Source: Mortierella sp. BCC40632 (Eukaryota; Mortierellomycota; Mortierellomycetes; Mortierellales; Mortierellaceae). Taken from it: DNA of 64,000 nucleotides. The notes beneath the pieces were generated by a model. That model was given only the letters and a program-made list of their open reading frames with translations. It searched no databases and had not been told where the DNA came from. Made by a program: the position numbers and the translations under genes. The stretch lies in assembly GCA_011634665.1 (NCBI GenBank), contig WAEK01000020.1, positions 836,501-900,500 on the forward strand. Reading direction: 5' to 3'. Each line of letters starts with the position of its first letter. The stretch's first letter is position 1. Of this stretch, positions 41,327 through 53,611 are shown piece by piece.

Positions 41327-42593
41327 TCGAAATCCTCTTCTCTTCATCTTTCTCTTCCTCAGTCTCTCCTTGCACTTGAATAAACTTTTATCGTAGAAGA
41401 ACCTGGATCCTACATATGACGAGTGAAACGTGACATTATGAGATGAGTATGACTCTTCTGGAGGACTCGCTCCTGTTTGCTGTGGTAGACTAGGGAAGCT
41501 GTTGGTCGTACTGTCCTCGGGAAGGACCGCCTCTTGTGGAACGAGGCAGATGAAGAGGGGGGTGGGAGGTGGAGAGAGAAGACTATTCTCGGGACTTGTC
41601 GTGAGTAAACTGGAACAAAGGGGAGAGGTCATTGCTCACTCTTTCCGCCTTTTCACAAGAGACATGCAGGGCAAAGAAGAAAAAAAAAACACTTTACACT
41701 CAACACGGTCCACTATCGATGTCTACGAAGGAGTTTAAAAAAAAAAAAGGTATCAAGCTCAATCTACCCTTTGGTCATGGTTCAGTTTGGTTCTTCTCAG
41801 CTCTAAGTGGCCATAGAAAGAGAGAGCTCGGCCACTTGCACTCCGCAGAAACGTAGCAAGTAGGAAGTCGCAGTCGGCGTGTCCGAGATAACATATCTCT
41901 TTACTGTCCTATTTGTTCACTTGTTCACTTGTCATCTTTTTTCCTTTCTCATGCATGCAAGTGAGGATGGGCCTTCTGTGTTGCGGAGAGACGGAGAGAC
42001 TTGGGATATCCCCCCGCTCGATAGACCCTCCCCTTCTACTCTTCTACTCAAAAAAATAAAAAATAGTCCTCCGTTTGTAGATTACTCTAGGCCTGTCAAG
42101 GTGGTTGTGTCAGTATGTCTGCATTCGTCCGTCAGGCATTTACTGTCCTTTTTTCTTCTTTTTCTTCTCCTCCCACCTGCCCCCTCTCTCCCATGTCGAT
42201 GTGTTTATGACATTTGCTCGAAATGGCTCCGAAAATGCCTCCTCTTTCCTTTCCTTACTGCAGTCTCTTTTGTCCCGTCTCATTCAGCGGGGGTGCGTGT
42301 GGGACGAGCTGTTACGTCTGTATTAGCAGTAGTGTGAGTGGGAAGTTGGAGGACGCGAGGAATCTTGGGACCAACCTTTTTTTTTCTCTCTCTCTCTTTT
42401 AAAAAAGGAGACTTTTCGACTATTTCTTCACTATCTTGTTCTTGCTTAACCTTTCGTTCTTTTGTTCTTGTTCTTCTTTCTTTCCTCCTCTTCTCAAAGC
42501 TCCCTTTTTCACTTGTTTTTACTTCCCCCTCTTCCTTCTCCTTGTGTACATTCCGCCGCCTATTTTTTTTTTTTTTTATTTCTGGAGACAGGA
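41327..42593. other. 3' flank of acyl-activating enzyme, no gene seen
   Basis: AAUAAA-like AATAAAC at 41380-41386 soon after the stop. The rest is mixed sequence, becoming T/C-rich from about 42380 to 42590. No coding motif. Confidence 0.5.
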
Positions 42594-42940
42594 TGTTGTT
42601 CAGCTGTTTTGGTCCCACCAAGAAGACCTCACGCGTCTCTCCATCGCATTCACCATCAACATCATCATCGTCAGCGCCGCACGAAACTCAGAGACTATCC
42701 AAGACCTGGATATCACCGACCTCGGTCTCGTCATGGCCGCCTACCTCAGGCCTAGATTCATTGTCATCCACCACCACCACCGCCAAGGCTCCGCCGACAA
42801 GTACCCTCAGGGATCAACAACATGGTCATCATCCCACACGTAGGACAGAGGAATCTACATTTGTCCGACGACGTGAGTGGGTCCCACGATCAAGCATCAT
42901 GTTCTCGACTGGGCTACGTTACAGTCCCTTTGAATATTAG
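42594..42940 (+). CDS. hypothetical Ser/Thr/Pro-rich small protein
   Basis: Open frame of 115 codons starting MLFSCFGPTKK, followed by SPSHSPSTSSSS and further Ser/Thr-rich sequence, ending SPFEY. It begins after a T/C-rich stretch that looks like a leader. The composition resembles disordered tails of signalling proteins, but no domain, partner exon or paralogue is visible. It might be the first exon of a longer gene or a chance frame. Confidence 0.3.
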
Positions 42941-43292
42941 GATCTATATACCCCCCACCTCTCCTCCCTTTCACCTCTTCCAACTCATTCACCCGCTCAC
43001 TTATTCGAGCACGGCTTGGCCTACTTGAGAGGCGCCCTTCTTTTTTTTATTTATTTTTAAAGGCCAATACAAGGTGAAGCATTCCAATATCAAGGCTACA
43101 AAGGATTGTTTTAGAGTAAGAGAGGCGCGTTATAGAAGAAGACAAAAAAAAAAAAAGAGTAGGTTCGACTTTACTATCTCGTTCTGAACTTTACGGGAAG
43201 ATGGGAGTGAAAGAGGGACATGTAAAACTATCGTCCTGCTCTTGGCCCAAAAGGATGACGCCTCCCAAGGATGACGCCTCCCAATCTCACGA

Positions 43293-43355
<63 letters not shown>

Positions 43356-44049
43356 CCCAAATTGGCAAGGGCTCTCTGTCCAGCTGTCATCTTTCCACGT
43401 TGCTGTATCACATCATCGACTCCCATGTTGAGCTTTGCCATGCTGCAGCTCTTGAGAGGACAGCTGTCATTCTGTCCACATGGAAAAGAAGCTAATCCAG
43501 ATGGTGGAGAGAGAGAGAGAGATCTGGTAGCAGGCGCGTTATTGTTTTGTGGCAGCAGGTTGGCAGGTTTTTTTTTTTTTTCGGTACCAAATCTTTTTTC
43601 CGGCTGGCTCGTAAAAAGCGGAGAGAGAGATCAGGGTCATTCGGTGTGTCTGCCCCGTTTGGAAAAACTAGGTGCCAGCTGTTTCTCTCCTTCCCCATGG
43701 CGTATACGCCAGTCTCCCTTTTTTTTTTCACCCCTTCACCCCTCCCCCCGCGCCGCCAGTCGGTCCGATCGGCGAGATCACACTGTGCTCTAGCGGAGGA
43801 GGAAAGAAGAAGAGGGGACTTCAAAATAGCAGTAGCCCTTTCCCCACACTGGAATCTCCGCGCAAGCGGGCCAAAGTATCTCGCGAGGAGGAAAAACAAA
43901 GAAGCTTAATGAAACGAGAGGTCTGGCAACAGGTGAAGACAGACGAGTGTGAAAGAGAAAGAGAAAGAGAGAGCCAGGCGTAGGTGCGCGTGCTATTTTG
44001 TTTTCAAAGGCAGACATATCTGGTTTCTGCTTGCTCATCTAGTCGATAC
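42941..44049. other. intergenic, includes GA microsatellite
   Basis: Contains (GA)n at 43296-43350 and a second copy-like motif AGGACAGCTGTCAT at 43455-43468 mirroring CCAGCTGTCAT at 43380-43390. No gene seen. Confidence 0.45.
43296..43350. repeat. (GA)n microsatellite
   Basis: About 27 uninterrupted GA steps. Confidence 0.95.
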
Positions 44050-44094
44050 ATACACACACACCACTGTCCTCCAAGAGGATACGAACAAATCAAA

Positions 44095-44410
44095 GGAGCC
44101 ACCAAAGTTGGAATACATTTCGTCCAAGCAGCCCTGGCTCATCCCGAAAAGCCCACTCCCACGAGGAAAGAGGTCAAGGCATTATCTGCAACTCGCTGGA
44201 CAAGATTCTGGAAACTAAAAATCCCACCCCATGCTCGCACAATTTGGTGGAGACCCCACATCTGAGATGGGGACAAGACGCTTCTCCCAACTGTGGGACA
44301 TGCAACAACAGGTCTCTTTATTATTATTTATTTTTTGGCCAAGGGTCGGTATTTATACTGACCATGCCGCAGACCGCCTATAAGCATTTCCTTGACTGTC
44401 AATTTTAGGT
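44095..44410 (+). mobile_element. decayed LINE (non-LTR retrotransposon) 3' end, zf-RVT remnant
   Basis: The frame from about 44101 to 44265 reads WTRFWKLKIPPHARTIWW, a match to the core of the reverse-transcriptase zinc-binding domain (zf-RVT, typically W-K-L-x-I-P-x-K-x-R-x-x-x-W-R). It then hits a stop at 44263-44265. In other frames just downstream come NCGTCN (44288-44305) and KHFLDC (44383-44400), the expected CxxC and HxxxxC of the same zinc site. Stops, frame changes and a low-complexity insert between them show that this is a fossil. It is the only transposon remnant I can support in the window. Confidence 0.55.
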
Positions 44411-47400
44411 TCCTATTGCTTTTTGCTAGACATAAACATGTTGATCTACAACACACCTAAAGCACCTAGTCATGAGCTAGGATCACTGCCTTGAAAGGTT
44501 GATTCACGACATTGAGGGGTCGAGTGCCAAAGAAGAAAGTGCTGCCTCAGCATCGGCTTGGAGATCCTCGACTTGAGATCTTTCCAAATACCCCCACCTT
44601 AAGATACAGAAAAAGAAACCTCACTTCCAGACTGGATTAGACAACTCTGACGTTTTCTTGTGAAGTAGCTGCTTGAGTTGTTGAATAAGAGATACCAGAA
44701 ATCATCATCTTCTCTCGCAATTCATAAGCGTCAAAGGTTGACAGGATTGCTGTATTTGTGAGGTGAAAAGAATCAACTTTTCAAGTCTACATCTTCAAGC
44801 GTCTCTCAGATCTGCGTCGTAAGTGTCATCTTCGCCACTATGTCTGGGTTGAGGCTCGTCATTCAAAAGAGCGGTCTGAGGGTGGAGAAGGAGATTGCAG
44901 GTGAGTGTAAGTAATAGGCTAAGGAACATAGTACTTTTCTCTGTTCTTTTTTTTTTTTTTTTCAGAAAAGAGTGACGGTACCAGCTTTCGCAGACTGCTA
45001 ACGACAAGTATTTCAATATCCTTCTCTTTGTGTGCTGGAGTAAAGGGTGTAGTCCTTTTTTGGACGCGAGGCTAGACCATTGGAGCGACGTGGTGCAAAA
45101 AAAATAAAAAATAAAAAAGACACTTCAAGGACAACTGTGAGTCAATATCCTTTTGACATTTTTTTTTCCTTTGTTTTTTAAATCGATCAAAACGAGTACG
45201 AATAATAGTAGGAGTATAATTAGACTAGCGATATCTATGTCAGAAATAATACCCCCCTCGGTCAGACCCTCCGAATCTCCACTCTACTGCCCCCGCACTC
45301 TCTCACGATTGAAGAGAAAGTGTAGCTTCTTCTTCCTCCTTTCTGGGGCTTTTTTTTTTTTTTTTTTTCTCTCGTTCTCTTTGTTGACTTTTGTGTTGTC
45401 AAGAATATTCCGTGGAAAGAAAGGACAATGATGACCATGACATCTCTATTTTTCTTTTTTGTTGTTGCTCTTTTTCTCTCCCATCTTCTCCCCCCTCCCC
45501 TTTCCCCTTTTTTTTTTCTTTTTTTTTTTTTTTCTTCCCAAAGAAGAAGACAGATCTGCAAGAGCAGCTTTGTCCCCTTTGTCTTCTATGTTCCCTTCCC
45601 CCTGGCACGGGATCGGTGGGATCAGTAGGCTCGATAGGAAATGGGGAAGAAAAAGTGAGAGAGAGAGAGAGAAAGAGAGAGAGAAGGAGAGGAGAGGAGA
45701 GAGTCTCTACAAAGAGCCGTACCATTTGCTCCGGTGGTTGCTGTTACCGTACAGGCCAGGCCCAACAAAGAAAGGACCCGATGGAAGAAGGGAGGGGCGA
45801 GACAGGACAACGCAAGGCAGTGGGGTCATTGGAGGGCCTAAAGATGGATCCATCGACGGATCCATTTGACGGGTCAATTGGCAGGCGGGCCCAATGGCGG
45901 ACCCATTTGGCCAGGCGGCCGTTGGCCCACCAGCTCAGAGACAGTCAGGACTGTGTCAATAGGAGAAGAGGACGGTGGTGTGCCTGCGACCGACCAGTCT
46001 ACCGCCCTGAGCCTCGCATTAGGTTTAAGGCACGGGCGGGCATGCGGGACGACAATCATCACAGACGGAGAGGTGAGAAAGTGAGCGAGAGAGGTGGACT
46101 GTTTCTACGGCCCGCCGCCCGCCAATCGCATGCGAGCATCCTCCAACGTGAACAACGCGACGCCTCTGGGACGGTGTAACTTGGAGCCTTGGGCCTGGCC
46201 GGGGGAGGTGTGTGTTGTAGGGGTACGGTCGCAGTGGACAAGGAGGAATGGGCCTTTTTTATCATCGCTCTTTTCTCTTTTGCACACAAACGGGCAGCCC
46301 ACCGCTTTTGAAGGAAGGAGGTGAATGGGGGACGGGGGAAAGGGTTGGAATGACCTAACCGTATCGCTTTCAAATGCCAATGACAGGTCGATGTCGAGAG
46401 TGCGCGGCAAAGCTCGGAAAGAGGGTCTCTGTGAGAACTCTTTCACATTAGTCGTGAGGTCTTTACACACATGGTGGTCATGAGCTTTGGCGAGAGAGCC
46501 AAAAAGGTAACCCCAACGGAGCCAGGGACAAAAGGAAGGCATTATGAAGCCATGAGAGGCTCGCACGGAGTATCAAAAAGGCATGGAGCGCAAATCGAGG
46601 ATCAGCCATGCTGCAGTGTTGCCATGCCGAGACGAGGCTAGAAGAAGAGGAAGGGGGCCCTGTTCCTGGCCGTGTGTATTTAATGGATCATTACGCTCGG
46701 AGCCGCTCCTTCTCTCTCTTTTGCTTCGCTCCTTCTCTCGCCCTCTTTCCTACTTGTAGCCCCGTTTTTGCATCTCCTCTCTTCTCGCCTTTCTCTCACT
46801 CTCACTCTCTCACTTTCTCACTAACTCTCACTCTCACTCTCTCACACACTCTCTCACCTTGTCTCTTTATCTATCTCGACATCATCATTATACATACACG
46901 CACTCTCTCTTCTCCCTTGACTTTTTTTTTTTTTTTTTTTTTTTTCCTATCGCATTGCTGGACCAGGAATCTCAATCGCACGGACTCGTTTTTTGGACAC
47001 CAGAACCCTCGATCGCTTCTACTGCACCTACTCTACAGAGTGCGCGACATTGACAGGAACAAAGAGGAGAAACCGCTCACGCGCCAGGACTAACGGACGT
47101 AAACAGCACTTGAGGTAAGGCCGACTCTTGTACGGACGACGCCATCCATCACGGAATGAACTTTTTGGACAGCTTGGGCTGAGAGGACTCTCTGGAGACT
47201 AGGAACTAGAACAAACGGGACTCGCTAGAGAATGTTGAAGTAGCATGGAAGAGACTGGAAAGAGAAGCAGAGCATGTGCAGGACGATGACCGGGGAGGTG
47301 GCGAGACTATGGGGGGGAGGGGGGCGAGAGAGAGAGAGAGAAGAGGAGACCAGCTGCAGCGTAATCGATGTTTTTTTTTCTGAAAGTTTGTGCCCCGACC

Positions 47401-48217
47401 AGACCAGACCAGACCAGGGTGGGTGGGGGAGAGAGAGAAAGAGAGAGAGAGATAGAGTGAGATTGAGAGAGAGAGAGAGACAGAGTGAAGCGACTAACCG
47501 GCGAATCGATCCCTTCTTGCGATTCCGCTTCTCTTTCTCATTCACTCGCTCGTTCATTCGCTCGTTCACTCTCTCTCTCTCTCTCTCACTCACTCTTTCT
47601 CTTTCTCAGACAGACTCTATCTCTCTTTCGCTCTTTTTTTTCTTTTTCTTCTTTTTCTTCTTCTTTTTCTTTTTCTTCTTCTTTTTCTTCCCTATTTCTT
47701 TGTTCATTATCATTTCTCTCCACTCGAACATACACCTACACCTATACACACACACACACGCACTTTCTCTCCCCTACCCCTCCTTTCTCCCCCAATCTCC
47801 CCATCTCGCGGTTCCGTGTTTCTCCCCAAGGCCGCCCTGCTGGATCGCTTTGCCTCTTGTCCGCACAAATCGACCATTCAAATCCATCAAATCCATCCAT
47901 CATCAAATCAGATCTTGCTCTCGTTTCGCTCATTCACTCATTCACTCACTCACTCACTCTCATTCCGATCGTTTGCATCGAGGCCCATGCCCATCGGCTC
48001 TGCTAACAAAGCTTTTTTTTTTTTTTGTTTTTTTGTGTTCTCTCTCTCTCTCTCTCTCTTTCAATCAATCGCTCCTTCTCTCTCTCGCCCCCTTCCCGTG
48101 CGACATTGCTCCTCGCGGCCGGCCTGCCTTGCCTCGAAATCTGTCTCTGTACGGCAAAGAGCCTCTTGGATATTTGCTTCGACCACGACAGCCAACCCCA
48201 ATCCCTTTTATATATCT

Positions 48218-48280
<63 letters not shown>

Positions 48281-48491
48281 ACTCTCGCCACTCCCTCGGC
48301 CTGCCGCTCGCTTCCTCGACCCAGCAGTCGCCGGCTCCTTCTCCGGCCCCAAGCAGGCCCTACTCGCAACCCCCCTGTTGTTGATCTGAACCTGTAGAGT
48401 TCCTCTCGCTCACTCTTCGACCCTTTTTCTCCTTCCTTGCTCGACCCCTTCTCTCTCTATCTCTCTATTCTCTCTCTTGCTACCCCTTTCC
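44411..48491. other. intergenic and leader region of the bHLH gene
   Basis: 4 kb. Open frames of up to 335 codons at 45.4-46.2 and 47.3-48.3 kb are translations of GA/CT repeats or of DNA open in several frames. A (GACCA)n run sits at 47397-47416, long T/C tracts at 47530-47700, and a CT microsatellite at 48230-48278. The last 1.5 kb is probably promoter and 5' UTR. Confidence 0.5.
48230..48278. repeat. (CT)n microsatellite in the bHLH leader
   Basis: About 24 CT steps, ending 214 bp before the ATG at 48492, likely within the 5' UTR or core promoter. Confidence 0.9.
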
Positions 48492-51400
48492 ATGTCCTTT
48501 AACTTTGACGGCTCCTATAGCCTTGGCCAGGCTGGGCTTCAACTCTCTCTCAACGATTTTTCGTTCGATTCCCAGGCGAACCAGGCGCAGACCTTTCAAT
48601 CGCAGCCTCATCCACCACAGCCACCATCTTCTCACCCACAGCAACAGCAACAACAACAACCACAACAACAGCAGCAGCAGCAGCAACAACAACAACAACA
48701 ACAACAGCTCCAGACAATGCTCCTGCAGGGAAATCAGAACACAGATATGGGTTCGAGGATAGAGACGATAGAAGGCGTCCCCACTTCCAGTGCATATGAT
48801 TTTCACCATGCCGCATTATCGGCAGACCTCATGATCTCTGCCTCGGCCTCCACTACACCAGTCTTCCAGACAAACCCTGACAAGGCCAATGTAACCTCTG
48901 TTCAGTCTTTCCAGCTTCCACAACAGTCGCTTCTGCAGCCACAACAGCAGCGTTCTCTGCAGCATTCGCACCTGAATCCTCAGCAAGCACAGCAGTCTTC
49001 GGTCCTACCCACGTCGGACTCACAACAGGGCCAACTGCTCACCCCGGCAGGGAGCGAGTATTACTCTACGGATTACACGCAGTACATGTCACCAATGGGC
49101 GTCCACGCAGATACCTCCGAGGCAGCCATGGTGGTCACTGACCCATTTGACGAAGACGAGGTAAGGAACACGGAGCTGAAAAAGAAAAATATCAAAGGGG
49201 GGGGAAGAAGGAAGACAAAGAAGAAAGAAAAACTCAGCATTCTTCTTCCCACAAAAACGAGGCATTTTCTCGACTGGTCCTCTCTCTCTCCTATTCTCAA
49301 CTGGACCACCGACCGATCTCTTCTACGGAAAAGTCGGGTCAATCTCATGTCGGATGATGGATATGGCCACAGGGCTCTACCCGAAGACCTCGATATTTTT
49401 TTTTTCTATCGGCGAACGGGGATGAGAACGAAAGAAAAAAAAAAAAAAGGCCAGCTGTCCAGCAGCCTCACGATATCCATTTTCACGCTTTGCTCTTGTT
49501 TGCCTCTATGTCCTCTCTTTGGTTCCTGAACGGATAAGGTTGGATTGTTTGCGGAGAATAACATATGTTTGCGCCATGTCTTCTACTCTACTAGGTCTTT
49601 TTCACGCCTCTGATCTCCCCAGCCATGACCCCCTCCCATCCATATTCGAACCTGCCGCATGCGCTCTCTGCCGCAAACGATGTTTTCTCGCCCCTCACTT
49701 CTCCGGCGCTCCAGCCCCACCGGTCTTCGACAATCGATTACCTCTCGTTCTCGGGTCAGACCTTTAGTGCGCTGCCAATGCAGTTCCAGCAGGCACAGTC
49801 CAGCCAGCACCAACTTCAGCATCAGCTTCAGCATCAGCTCCAGCAGATCCAGACCCAGTCAACGGATCCCTTGCAACAGCAGCAGCAGCAGCCACAGCAG
49901 CCACAGCAGCCACAACAGCCACAGGGCCAGACTCAGCCGTCCGGAATCAGTGCTGGATCGAGCTCGAAGCAGCCCATGATCGGCGGTCGAAGCCCCGCTA
50001 TGAATGCCCAGCGACCGACCATGAAGCGCAAGTCGACCGTCGAGCGTGTCACCAATGGCCTTGCGTCTCCGTTAGCCAGGACGCCTGGCCCTGTTCGTGG
50101 CTCGCTTCCTAAGAGCTCGCCTGCTCTCCGCCCATTGAGCAGCCCCTTGTCGCCAGCAACGCTCCGGAAGCCGCCTGTCAGTCGAGGACGATCCTCGTCC
50201 ATTGCCCCGGCCTCGCCCCTCACCATGCACTTTCCAACAAATCATCCTAGCCCTTCGCCTTTGCTTATCTCTACCTCCCAACCTGCAGTCGTCTCCCAGC
50301 CCTCGCCTTCGCCCGGCCTATTGAACAATATGCATCATCTATCGATGATTCCTGGATCACCCATGGGCCCTGCAGGCGCCCTTCTAGAACCCAAGAGTCC
50401 AGCCATGTTTGCATTACCCGCATCTTCTATGATGCCACCTCCTAGCTCTCCCATGATCCTCCCTTCCTCTCAGAACCAGATGAACAGCAATACCCCATTC
50501 CAGACGGTCCAGATCCAGAGACAACGCCAGCTGTCCATTCACCATCCCATTACATCTAATTCGGGCAGCCCACCTTCTTCCATCTCACCTCCGTCTTCAA
50601 CAGCGACCACTGTGAATACCTCTCCTGCTAGTCTCTTGGCAGAAACACCAATGGCAATCCTGCCTCAAAGTACCATAGGATTGAACCAGAACTTGACACC
50701 TGTCGCTCCTTCGACCATGGCCCTTCCAAAATCAGCGGCTATTGCTCCTGTGACGCCTGCGTCACTCATGAACCTGGGAGCCGGTTCAGGTTCGGAGGCC
50801 TCGCCTGCTTCGTCTCCCAAGTTTGGTGCGAGTGCCAAGAAACAGGCGATCAGTCACTCGAGCGATTCAACGTCCCCGACCTCGAATGCATCCTCTGCTT
50901 CTGTGGGTTCATTGAAGCGGGGGACGAAGCGACCAGCCAGTGGATCCGTCTCGGGCACGCTTGCACCCTCGACGCCACGTCAGGCACCGATGACACCAGG
51001 AACGTCGGCATCCATGTCACCGATGCCACCTCCTTCAAGTGGCTTTGCATTGATCTCACCGGCACTCAAGCCGACCTTGATGCCCCAGACGCGGAATCAG
51101 CCGATGCTGGTTTCACCAAGACTCCAGCCTTTGCTTGTATCGCCTAGCTTGAAGCCTTGGTTGCCTGGAGGTATATTTATATGGTTATTTTGTCCGAACT
51201 CGAACAAGTGCTTTATTTTTATTTTTTTGGGTGGATATTTCTATCAAGGTTCTAACTATTTTTGCCTTCTTTTTGGGGAAAAACATTGATAGTATCTACT
51301 ACAGAGGTCATGGCGCGTCTTGCGACCAAATCCAATTATCAAAACATACTAGATGGTGATCATACGTAAGTTTTTTTTTCCCCCTCCTCTCTCTCTTTTA

Positions 51401-52345
51401 TCCCGCAATCTATGATGAGATCTGCCGCTCTTTGAATCATTCTTCTTCTTCCCAAGACTGAACACACACACACACCTCTCTCCTTCCTCCTCATATTACT
51501 CTAGCGCGCTTGGTCTGTCCTACAACACAGATCTTCACTCAGGCATTGAACTCCGTCGTACTTCTCACAAGGCCGCCGAACAGAAACGGCGAGACTCTTT
51601 GAAGCACTGTTTTGATGATCTTCGACAAATGATTCCCAACCTTCAGGAGAAATCTCCTTCCAAGGTGTTCTTGCTCAAGAAATCGTTTGATTATATTTGT
51701 AATCTCAAATGTGAGGTGGCCTCTCGGGATTTGGAATTGGCTCAACTCAGGGCTCAGAACAAGTTTATGAAGTCAGCCATGATGACTTGGTGGTCAACCT
51801 TGTCAGAGAAGGAAAAGAATCTGGAAGGTCAGGCCGACATGGATCCAGAGATGCTTTGGGCTTCATGGGCCATGCCCGAGGAGGCCCTGAAACGAGCCAC
51901 ATCTGCTGAAATGGCAGCAGCAACGGCAGCAAAGGAAGTGGCCGAACTGAGTGCTGCAGCTGTTGAGTATGCTCGTCAGGGCAGTCAACAGAGTGGTCAA
52001 AGCAAGAACGCTTCGAAGGAGAGTGGAAAGGATAGCCAAGGAGATGACAGTGAGGACGAGACGGCTCCCAAGAGTGTGAGCAACAGCAACGGCAACAAAA
52101 AGAATGGTGGTGTCAAGGCAGTCTCGGTTGTGAACAAAGGAGATTTGGAAGGCAATGGAGAGTCGAGATTGTTGACCACGAATGCTACTGCTATTGCCGC
52201 CACGGCTACTTCGACGACGATGGATGTTGAGATGAAGTCATTGGAGCAGAATCAGTCTTTGTCTGGAGTTGCCCAGGTTAATATGACTGGTGATGCTAAT
52301 GCAGATGCCAATGAGGATGAGGATGACGACGAAGAGGATGGTTAA
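48492..52345 (+). CDS. basic helix-loop-helix transcription factor, Gln-rich
   Basis: Predicted nuclear regulator of 1052 residues. Four exons: 48492-49160, 49595-51170, 51293-51365 and 51505-52345. Exon 1 encodes a Gln/Pro-rich region with a poly-Gln run near residues 52-75. Exon 2 opens with FFTPLISPAMTP, a block seen in other fungal bHLH factors, then long Ser/Pro/Gln-rich sequence with repeated SP and TP pairs. The bHLH lies at about residues 791-845: RRTSHKAAEQKRRDSLKHCF supplies the basic region and helix 1, with the H-E-R pattern that binds CANNTG boxes, and SKVFLLKKSFDYICNLK is helix 2. It continues into a zipper-like coiled coil. The C-terminus is Ala/Glu-rich and ends in an Asp/Glu run. 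Downstream of PKA or proline-directed kinases is only a guess. The in-frame TTG upstream is not a credible start; the ATG at 48492 is. Confidence 0.92.
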
Positions 52346-52587
52346 AAAAGGTAAAAAAACGAAAAAGAAAAGAAAAAGAAAAGAAAAAAAAAAAAAAAAA
52401 AAGAAAGAAAAAAAAAAAAAAAAAAAAGATAATAGACCTATTTATTGCTTTCTCATTCATTTCGCACCCCCCTCTCTCTATAAACAACTCCACCTTTTAT
52501 ATAAAAAAAAAACCAGAGTTAGCGTCGTTGTTCAGTCGTCGTTTCCTTGATCATTCTTGAAAGAGCCTTGCTTTTGGCCCAGTACCA

Positions 52588-52712
52588 GATGCTGTCCAGA
52601 TTTAATCCAGGTGTGGCCCAAGTGCCAGTCCAGGCGAAGCGAAAGAGATGATCCGAGTGTAATCCGTATAAAGTCTAGATGTTGCCCAGATGTAGTCCAG
52701 GTGTAGTCCAGG
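52588..52712. repeat. degenerate 11-bp minisatellite, consensus GRTGTAGTCCA
   Basis: Reads as consecutive 11-bp units: GATGCTGTCCA, GATTTAATCCA, GGTGTGGCCCA, a 12-bp unit AGTGCCAGTCCA, an interruption, then AGTGTAATCCG, TATAAAGTCTA, GATGTTGCCCA, GATGTAGTCCA and GGTGTAGTCCA. Because three units make 33 bp, the minus strand translates into an 11-residue peptide repeat (WTTSGQHLD-like). No ATG-to-stop gene of credible length uses it. Confidence 0.75.
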
Positions 52713-52907
52713 AACACATAACCGCTCCATATGAATCTTTGACCCGAATACGATCAGGGTATCAAGGAGAGGAGTGGGGCGATGTTATCTTGGCCAACAC
52801 TCATGCAGGCACACTGATCAGTTCTTCCAACAGATTTACTTCAGGACAAGTGGAGTGAAATCTGTCTGTGTTACTCCCAGCACGTGCAGAAAATTTCACA
52901 TCACACA

Positions 52908-52908
<1 letters not shown>

Positions 52909-52947
<39 letters not shown>
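52909..52947. repeat. (CA)n microsatellite
   Basis: About 19 CA steps, followed by a CCT repeat. Confidence 0.95.
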
Positions 52948-52948
<1 letters not shown>

Positions 52949-53039
52949 AGTCCTCCTCCTCCTCCTCCTTCCTCTTCTTGAAGCCCTTGGGACTTTTGGG
53001 GAGTTGGAGGCGGGGAATGCACCTCGCCCATTCCTCCAA

Positions 53040-53074
<35 letters not shown>

Positions 53075-53076
<2 letters not shown>

Positions 53077-53283
53077 GTCGGAGGCGGAGCAGACATCCAA
53101 AGAAAAACGCGCCATCGTCAACACAGATGCTGCATCGGTATGTTGAAGTGGAAACAAGTCGACTCGTTTAGGATTGAGAAAGAAAGAGAGGGAGAGAGGC
53201 CAGAACCAGGAAGCAAATGTGAACCCTCAAAGTTTTGATCAGCATGCACCAAATAATGCATCAGCCCACCTGGAGAAGCAATG

Positions 53284-53345
<62 letters not shown>

Positions 53346-53568
53346 GGAAGTACTCGGCCTCACCTTTCTTTTGACCTTCCACTAATAACAACAAACAAAC
53401 AATAATCGTGTCTAGCTAATAGCGCTTGCTGGAGAACTGGCAAAGCATGAGGAGAAATATCAGCGAGTCAAAGGAAGTGGTGGCATCAAGGCCCCACGAT
53501 CTGTCAAGGTACCCCCTTGCCGTTTTTTGTGCAAGTTGTCTCCTTCTTTTCTCGTCCTGTATGACTCA

Positions 53569-53611
<43 letters not shown>

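Larger units (their letters stand above)
52346..53074. other. intergenic, contains minisatellite and CA repeat
   Basis: A/G-rich 3' UTR (52350-52430) with two A runs, then an 11-bp minisatellite (52588-52712), a (CA)n run (52909-52947) and a 30-nt T run (53042-53070) directly before the next gene. Confidence 0.7.

Noticed and set aside
45391..46179. 262-codon open frame
   Set aside because: First half is poly-Phe and Glu/Arg repeats; second half has no motif and other frames are open too.
47274..48281. 335-codon open frame
   Set aside because: Almost entirely from GA/CT/TTC repeats; upstream leader of the bHLH gene.
53285..53341. Long CT and GA arrays as CRISPR or satellite candidates
   Set aside because: Plain dinucleotide microsatellites with no spacer structure.
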